Source: Jannaschia marina (GTDB lineage: Bacteria; Pseudomonadota; Alphaproteobacteria; Rhodobacterales; Rhodobacteraceae). From it: DNA of 64,000 bases. A program made the translations under genes and the position numbers. Below are positions 60,096 through 64,000 of the stretch, one piece after another. How positions within the stretch are numbered: position 1 is the first letter of the stretch; the number at the start of each line of letters is the position of its first letter. A model generated the notes under the pieces. The model did no database searches, was not told the origin of the DNA, and worked only from the letters and a program-made list of their open reading frames with translations. The DNA lies in contig NZ_JABVAX010000001.1 in assembly GCF_013404595.1 (NCBI RefSeq), positions 654,646 through 718,645 on the forward strand. The letters run 5' to 3'.

Positions 60096-61256
60096 ATGTC
60101 CATCTTCTCCGCCCTGCGCCTGAGCCGCGCGCCCGTGGCGGCCTTCATGGCCGTCGGCCTCACCTGGGGCTGTATCGCGGCGATGGCTCCGGTGCTGAAG
60201 GCACGGGTCGGGGTGGACGACGCGACCTTCGGGCTCATCCTGCTCGGGACGTCGATCGGCCTGTCGACCACACTCTACGTGGCCCCCCGGTGGGACCGCG
60301 CCTTCGGGCGGCTTGCCCTTCCGCTCGGCACACTCCTCCTCGGCGCGGCCGTGCTCCTGCCGGCCGTGGCCCATACGGTTCCGCTCCTCTTCGTCATCCT
60401 GATGGTACTCGGCGGGGTGTCCGGGCTGACGGACGTGGTGATGAACTCCCGCGTGTCCGAGATCGAGGCGCGCGAGGGGCGCAGCCTGATGAACGTCAAT
60501 CACGCGATGTTCTCCGTGGCCTATGCGGTGTCGGCCCTGCTGACGGGCGCGATGCGCGAGGCGGGGTGGGGACCTGAAATCATCTTTCCCGTCACGGCCG
60601 GGCTGATCCTGGCGACCGCGCCCTTCCAGATGATGAACGTCGTCGCCCGAAGCGACGGGGACGGACCGGCCCCGAAGCTGCCCTTCGGCCTGATCGCGCT
60701 TTGCGGGGCGATCGTGCTCGTGGCCTTCATGGCGGAGGCCACGGTCGAGGCATGGTCGGCGCTCCATATCGAGCGCACGCTCGGCGGGGGAGCGGCCGAA
60801 GGGGCGTTCGGCCCGGCCATGCTGGGTCTGACGATGGCCGTCGGCCGTTTTTCGGGGCAGGCGGTGGCGGCACGACTGTCGGAAGTTGCGGTGATCCGCA
60901 TCGCGACGGGTCTTGCGGTGGCCGGCGTGCTCATCGCGGCGGCAGCCCCTGTGCCGCTCGTCGCCTACGTCGGTTTCGGTCTTCTCGGGCTCGGCATCTC
61001 CGTGATCGGGCCGATGGGGCTTGCGCTCACGGGCCGTCTCGCCGCCCCCCGCCTGCGCACGGCGGCCATCGCACGTGTCGCGGTGATCGGTTTCATGGGG
61101 TTCTTCATCGCCCCCGCCATGATGGGCCTGGGCGCGCAAGCGTTCGGCCTCCGCTGGGCCTTTGCCGGGGTGGCGATCCTGCTCGCGCTCCTCTGGCCGC
61201 TGGTGCGCTCGGCTGAGCGACTGCCGTCGGCGGGCGGGCGGCCTGTGACGGGCTGA
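60096..61256 (+). CDS. MFS transporter
   Basis: A 386-residue, 12-span major facilitator, probably of the YbjJ/FucP-like group. The charged loop after the second span is APRWDRAFGRLALP, and MNSRVSEIEAREGRSLMNVNHAMFS is typical of the group. The start at 60096 (MSIFSALRLSRAPVAAF) was preferred over an upstream ATG at 60048, which would add 16 charged residues. Substrate unknown. It is convergent with lldD, with a palindromic element between them. Confidence 0.85.
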   Translation: MSIFSALRLSRAPVAAFMAVGLTWGCIAAMAPVLKARVGVDDATFGLILLGTSIGLSTTLYVAPRWDRAFGRLALPLGTLLLGAAVLLPAVAHTVPLLFVILMVLGGVSGLTDVVMNSRVSEIEAREGRSLMNVNHAMFSVAYAVSALLTGAMREAGWGPEIIFPVTAGLILATAPFQMMNVVARSDGDGPAPKLPFGLIALCGAIVLVAFMAEATVEAWSALHIERTLGGGAAEGAFGPAMLGLTMAVGRFSGQAVAARLSEVAVIRIATGLAVAGVLIAAAAPVPLVAYVGFGLLGLGISVIGPMGLALTGRLAAPRLRTAAIARVAVIGFMGFFIAPAMMGLGAQAFGLRWAFAGVAILLALLWPLVRSAERLPSAGGRPVTG

Positions 61257-61280
61257 GCGGGCGCTATGGGGCGCAGAGGC

Positions 61281-61300
61281 CCCCGGGTCAGGCCCGAGGG
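61281..61300. repeat. Palindromic element, CGGGTCAGGCCCG core
   Basis: A GC palindrome between convergent genes. The 13-bp core GGGTCAGGCCCGA is identical to that at 24835-24853 and close to that at 15274-15292. Confidence 0.55.
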
Positions 61301-61310
61301 TGACCTGAGT

Positions 61311-62492
61311 TCACGCGTTCCGCTCGACCCGGTCCCAATCGCCGGCAAACCCCTTCGGAACCAGCAAGTTGTGCGGCCCGAGATCGTGAACGTGCTTCTC
61401 GCCGCAGAGCGCCATGGTCGTGTCGAGCTCCTTGCGGATGACCTCCAGCGCCTCCTCGACCCCCTGCTGCCCCCGCGCGCCGAGCCCGTAGATGAAGGCC
61501 CGGCCGATGTAGGTGCCGCGTGCGCCGAGGGCCAGCGCCTTCAGGACGTCCTGGCCCGAGCGGATGCCGCCGTCCATGTGGACCTCGATCTCGGAGCCCA
61601 CGGCCTCCATGATCGCGGGCAGCATCCGGATCGAGGAGAGCGCACCGTCGAGTTGCCGCCCGCCGTGGTTCGAGACGATGATCGCGTCTGCGCCGACCTG
61701 CAGCGCCATCTTCGCGTCCTCGGCATCCAAGATGCCCTTCAGGATCAGCTTGCCGCCCCATTTCTCCTTGATGCGCGCGATCTTGGACCAGTCGAGCCTT
61801 GGGTCGAACTGCTCCGCCGTCCAGGACGACAGGCTCGACGTGTCGGTGACACCCTTCGCGTGACCCACGATGTTGCCGAAGGTGCGGCGCGTCGTCTTCG
61901 ACATCTCGAGGCCCCAGCCCACCTTGGTCAGCAGGTTCGCGATCGTCGCGGGCGTCAGCTTGGGCGGCGCGGAGAGGCCGTTCTTCAGATCCTTGTGCCG
62001 CTGCCCGAGGATCTGGAGGTCGAGTGTCAGGACCAGCGCGTCACAGCCCGCGGCCTTGGCCCGCCCGATCAGGTTGTCGACGAACTCCTCGTCCTTCATC
62101 ACGTAGAGCTGGAACCAGAACGGGGCCTTCGTGCGCGCCGCCACGTCCTCGATCGAGCAGATCGACATCGTCGAGAGCGTGAAGGGCACGCCGAATTTCT
62201 CCGCCGCCTTGGCCGCCAGGATCTCGCCGTCGGCGTGCTGCATTCCCGTCAGGCCCACGGGCGCGAGTGCCACCGGCATCGCCACTTCCCGACCGATCAT
62301 CGTGGAGCGGGTCGAACGGCCCTCCATATCCACCGCCACCCGCTGACGCAGGCGGATCTCGGCGAAGTCGCTTTCGTTGTCGCGGAAGGTCTGTTCGGTC
62401 CAGCTGCCGGATTCGCAGTAGTCGTAGAACATCTTCGGCACGCGCCGTTTGTAGATGGCGTGCAGGTCGTCGATGTTTGTGATGACGGGCAT
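61311..62492 (-). CDS. lldD: L-lactate dehydrogenase (quinone), FMN-dependent
   Basis: A 393-residue FMN enzyme that oxidises L-lactate to pyruvate and feeds electrons to quinone. The barrel motifs are FTLSTMSICSIEDVA, PFWFQLYV, LILKGILDAEDA with the FMN-binding Lys, and VSNHGGRQLDGALSSI with the catalytic His. The start at 62492 (MPVITNIDDLHAIYKRRVP) is the normal LldD start. The upstream region holds an ATTGGT/ACCAAT inverted repeat that may bind an LldR-like regulator. It is a paralogue of the gene at 3357-4496. Confidence 0.94.
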   Translation of the reverse strand: MPVITNIDDLHAIYKRRVPKMFYDYCESGSWTEQTFRDNESDFAEIRLRQRVAVDMEGRSTRSTMIGREVAMPVALAPVGLTGMQHADGEILAAKAAEKFGVPFTLSTMSICSIEDVAARTKAPFWFQLYVMKDEEFVDNLIGRAKAAGCDALVLTLDLQILGQRHKDLKNGLSAPPKLTPATIANLLTKVGWGLEMSKTTRRTFGNIVGHAKGVTDTSSLSSWTAEQFDPRLDWSKIARIKEKWGGKLILKGILDAEDAKMALQVGADAIIVSNHGGRQLDGALSSIRMLPAIMEAVGSEIEVHMDGGIRSGQDVLKALALGARGTYIGRAFIYGLGARGQQGVEEALEVIRKELDTTMALCGEKHVHDLGPHNLLVPKGFAGDWDRVERNA

Positions 62493-62507
62493 TGGCGAAC
62501 TCCGCGA

Positions 62508-62530
62508 ATTGGTAAGGGTTTCTAACCAAT
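62508..62530. promoter_or_regulatory. Inverted repeat ATTGGT-N11-ACCAAT upstream of lldD
   Basis: ATTGGT (62508-62513) and ACCAAT (62525-62530) form a dyad 15 bp upstream of the lldD start codon, with further partial symmetry inside. LldR sites in E. coli have the same half-sites with a shorter spacer. No lldR gene lies in the window; regulation by lactate is inferred. Confidence 0.5.
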
Positions 62531-62547
62531 ACGCGGCCCGTCGGCAA

Positions 62548-63333
62548 TCATCCTTCGTCGTCGGTTTCGACGAAGGGATCATCCGCGTAGCCCACGCCGG
62601 TCAGGCACAACCCGTCCGGCGGTGCCACAGGCCCGCAGGCGGCGCGGTCGCGGGCCGCGAGGGCGTCGCGCACCCGGTCGGGGGGCCATGATCCGGCCCC
62701 GACGCGCTCCAGCGTTCCGGCGATCGAGCGGACCTGATTGTGCAGGAACGACCGGGCGCGCAGGTGTAGGCGAATGTCCTGCCCGCCGGGATAGGGATGC
62801 TCTTCGAGGGTGATCTCGTCCATGGTCTTCACCGGCGATTTCGCCTGGCAGATCGAGGCGCGGAAGGTCGTGAAGTCGTGCCGTCCCACCAGATGGGCCG
62901 CTCCCGCGCGCATGGCCCTCAGGTCGAGCGGTCCGATCACGCGCCAGGCCTGACCCGCGTCGCGCGTCAGCGGCGCGCGCCGGGCGATGATGCGAAAGGT
63001 ATAGCGTCGCTCCCCCGCCGAGAAGCGGGCGTGCCAGTCGTCGGCCACACGTGCGCAGGCGGTCACCGCGACGGGCGCGGGCTTCAGGTGCCAGTTCACC
63101 GCCTCCGACAGGCGGAACGGCTCCCACGCGCGGGTCATGTCGGCATGGGCGACCTGGCCTGTCGCGTGGACGCCAGCGTCCGTCCGCCCGGCCGCGGCGA
63201 TCGACGGCACGTCCGGATCGAGCGCGCGCAGCGCCTCTTCGAGGCACTGCTGCACGGAGGCCGGGCCGTCCTGGCGCTGCCAGCCGGCAAAGGAGCGGCC
63301 GTCGTATTCGATGCGGAAGGCGTAGCGGGGCAT
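62548..63333 (-). CDS. truA: tRNA pseudouridine(38-40) synthase
   Basis: Makes pseudouridine at positions 38-40 of the tRNA anticodon arm; 261 residues, family length. The catalytic Asp52 lies in [10 protein letters not shown]. Other conserved parts are [15 protein letters not shown] at the N-terminus, [10 protein letters not shown], and [21 protein letters not shown] near the C-terminus. It is on the same strand as lldD, separated by 55 bp that hold a likely operator. Confidence 0.96.
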   Translation of the reverse strand: MPRYAFRIEYDGRSFAGWQRQDGPASVQQCLEEALRALDPDVPSIAAAGRTDAGVHATGQVAHADMTRAWEPFRLSEAVNWHLKPAPVAVTACARVADDWHARFSAGERRYTFRIIARRAPLTRDAGQAWRVIGPLDLRAMRAGAAHLVGRHDFTTFRASICQAKSPVKTMDEITLEEHPYPGGQDIRLHLRARSFLHNQVRSIAGTLERVGAGSWPPDRVRDALAARDRAACGPVAPPDGLCLTGVGYADDPFVETDDEG

Positions 63334-63359
63334 GGGGCGGTCATAGCCGCGCCGGCGCA

Positions 63360-63388
63360 GGGGGGCCAGCCCCCCCCGGACCCCCTGG
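63360..63388. repeat. Truncated palindromic intergenic element
   Basis: GGGGGGC-CA-GCCCCCC followed by CGGACCCCC resembles the first half of the element at 4523-4577. The GGAGTATTT tail is missing, and the sequence changes character where the IS remnants begin, so a junction or decay near 63388 is likely. Confidence 0.5.
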
Positions 63389-63540
63389 TGTACGTGTTCA
63401 CATGGTCTGACGCGCAGCGATTTTCGCGCTCAACGATTTCAAGGGGGTCTATATACTTGACTAGCCAGATTTTGCTGGGTGTGGCCCATCAGGTCGGCTA
63501 GTAAGTCACCATAGCGAGACGACGACGCCCGAGACGCTTT

Positions 63541-63876
63541 TCTCTTTCGAGTTCTTCCCGCGCTTCCCCGACGATAAAGGCCGCTTGGAAATTCTTCGAG
63601 AACCGCCGTTGGGTCGATGAGCCGGTGTGCGGGCACTGCGGTTCGGTCAACGTAGTCGACGTAGTCGAGTGCAAGGACTACAAGCCGATGCTCTACTGCT
63701 GCCGCGACTGCCGGAAACAATTCAGCATCCGCACGGGCATGGTTCTGGCTTAAAGTTACTTCCCCCTGCTGAAATGGCTGCTGGCGATCTACATGCTCAC
63801 CAGCGTCCGGAAGGGTATCCCCAGCAGCCAGATGGCCCGCGATGGCGACATGGGCGGAAACGTCCAGGTCGATTAC
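63541..63876 (+). pseudogene. IS1595-family transposase, degenerate remnant
   Basis: In one frame the sequence encodes an N-terminal zinc-ribbon (PVCGHCGSVN, LYCCRDCRKQFSIRTG) and then LLKWLLAIYMLTSVRKGIPS, the pattern of IS1595-family transposases. It is broken in several ways: a frameshift near 63580 separates the first segment, a TAA stands in frame at 63751-63753, and residues between the SSQMARD part and the VQVD part appear deleted. It is then cut by an IS3-type element. The left limit is not defined; the AT-richer region from about 63440 may be the element's end. Confidence 0.75.
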
Positions 63877-63882
63877 TGGAGT

Positions 63883-64000
63883 TGGAGTTTCCCTGGTTTT
63901 GTGGACGGTTATGGGCTTAGAGATTCCAGCCCTTCAGCGGCAGTCCTTTCGTAGTTGATCGGCGACTTGCACCCCAAAGCTGAGTGACGGCGCGAGGGGT
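63883..64000 (-). mobile_element. IS3-family insertion sequence, one end inside window
   Basis: The right-hand 118 bp look like the end of an IS3-family element. It begins with TGGAGTTTCCCTGGTTTTGT, close to terminal repeats of IS3 relatives (CCCTGGTTTTG core), and contains the C-terminus of a transposase on the minus strand. A direct TGGAGT repeat at the junction (63877-63888) may be a target-site duplication or part of the repeat. The element has landed in the older IS1595-family remnant. Confidence 0.75.
63909..64000 (-). CDS. IS3-family transposase OrfB, C-terminal fragment (cut by window edge)
   Basis: About 30 residues are visible, ending RRRHSALGCKSPINYERTAA-like sequence and then EGLESLSP before the TAA at 63911-63909. 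The HSALG-x-SPxxYE pattern is the standard C-terminal signature of IS3-family OrfB integrases. The rest lies beyond the window. Confidence 0.8.
   Translation of the reverse strand, partial: PSRRHSALGCKSPINYERTAAEGLESLSP

Noticed and set aside
63627..63920. A 97-residue plus-strand frame over the IS remnants
   Set aside because: It runs in the wrong frame relative to the recognisable IS1595 zinc-ribbon sequence and crosses into the IS3-type end.

Overview
The window is about 64 kb of GC-rich, densely packed DNA that most resembles an alphaproteobacterium of the Rhodobacteraceae (Roseobacter/Rhodobacter group). The evidence is the coq9/rpsU divergent pair, a tiny aa3-type cytochrome oxidase subunit IV, bluB, a PuuD-type urate oxidase, nasT-nasS placed ahead of the assimilatory nitrate genes, very frequent ATGA/TGATG/GTGA overlaps between genes, and palindromic intergenic repeats. 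No rRNA, tRNA or CRISPR array was seen.

Layout. 0-3.4 kb: an ABC ATPase (cut by the left edge) divergent from tesA, a small exported peptide, and glpK. 3.4-15 kb: mostly housekeeping and oxidative metabolism (FMN alpha-hydroxy acid dehydrogenase, quinone oxidoreductase, bluB, coq9, rpsU, an MFS exporter, a lipoprotein, oxidase subunit IV, an MBL hydrolase, acyl-CoA dehydrogenase, tsaC, a DsbD-N domain protein). 15-24.8 kb: a Nudix protein; an exported molybdenum hydroxylase operon (2Fe-2S subunit, Moco subunit, di-haem cytochrome, gph); a divergent purine/ureide cluster (PhyH dioxygenase, allE, uraH, puuD); then glpD. 24.9-36 kb: sugar catabolism (aldo/keto reductase, SHMT-like enzyme, SGNH hydrolase, fucU, rbsK) and a hexuronate cluster (uxuA and two Gfo/Idh/MocA dehydrogenases, divergent from gntR-uxaC-uxuB). 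36-37 kb: a copper chaperone pair. 37-51 kb: one nitrate/nitrite assimilation locus on the minus strand, nasT-nasS-[RNA leader]-nrtA-nrtB-nrtCD-nirB-nirD-nasA-trpD2-cysG. 51-54.6 kb: a three-gene module built on a DUF4123 adaptor. 54.6-63.3 kb: slt, dapA, two MFS transporters, smpB, a DUF2461 protein, lldD and truA. 63.3-64 kb: a decayed IS1595-family transposase interrupted by an IS3-family element.

How the parts work together. NasS/NasT should sense nitrate. The sequence ahead of nrtA folds into two hexaloop hairpins with A at loop position 1 and G at position 4, followed by an intrinsic terminator. This is the form expected for ANTAR (NasT) antitermination, so the operon carries its sensor, its RNA target and its output enzymes together. 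glpK and glpD lie 20 kb apart but share a TTCG-repeat motif that probably makes them one regulon.

The best candidate for an undescribed system is the DUF4123 module at 51.1-54.6 kb. It has a putative type VI effector adaptor, an unrecognised 453-residue protein with a Cys cluster, and a membrane-anchored 368-residue protein, all joined by 4-nt overlaps, with no VgrG, Hcp or PAAR gene in the window.
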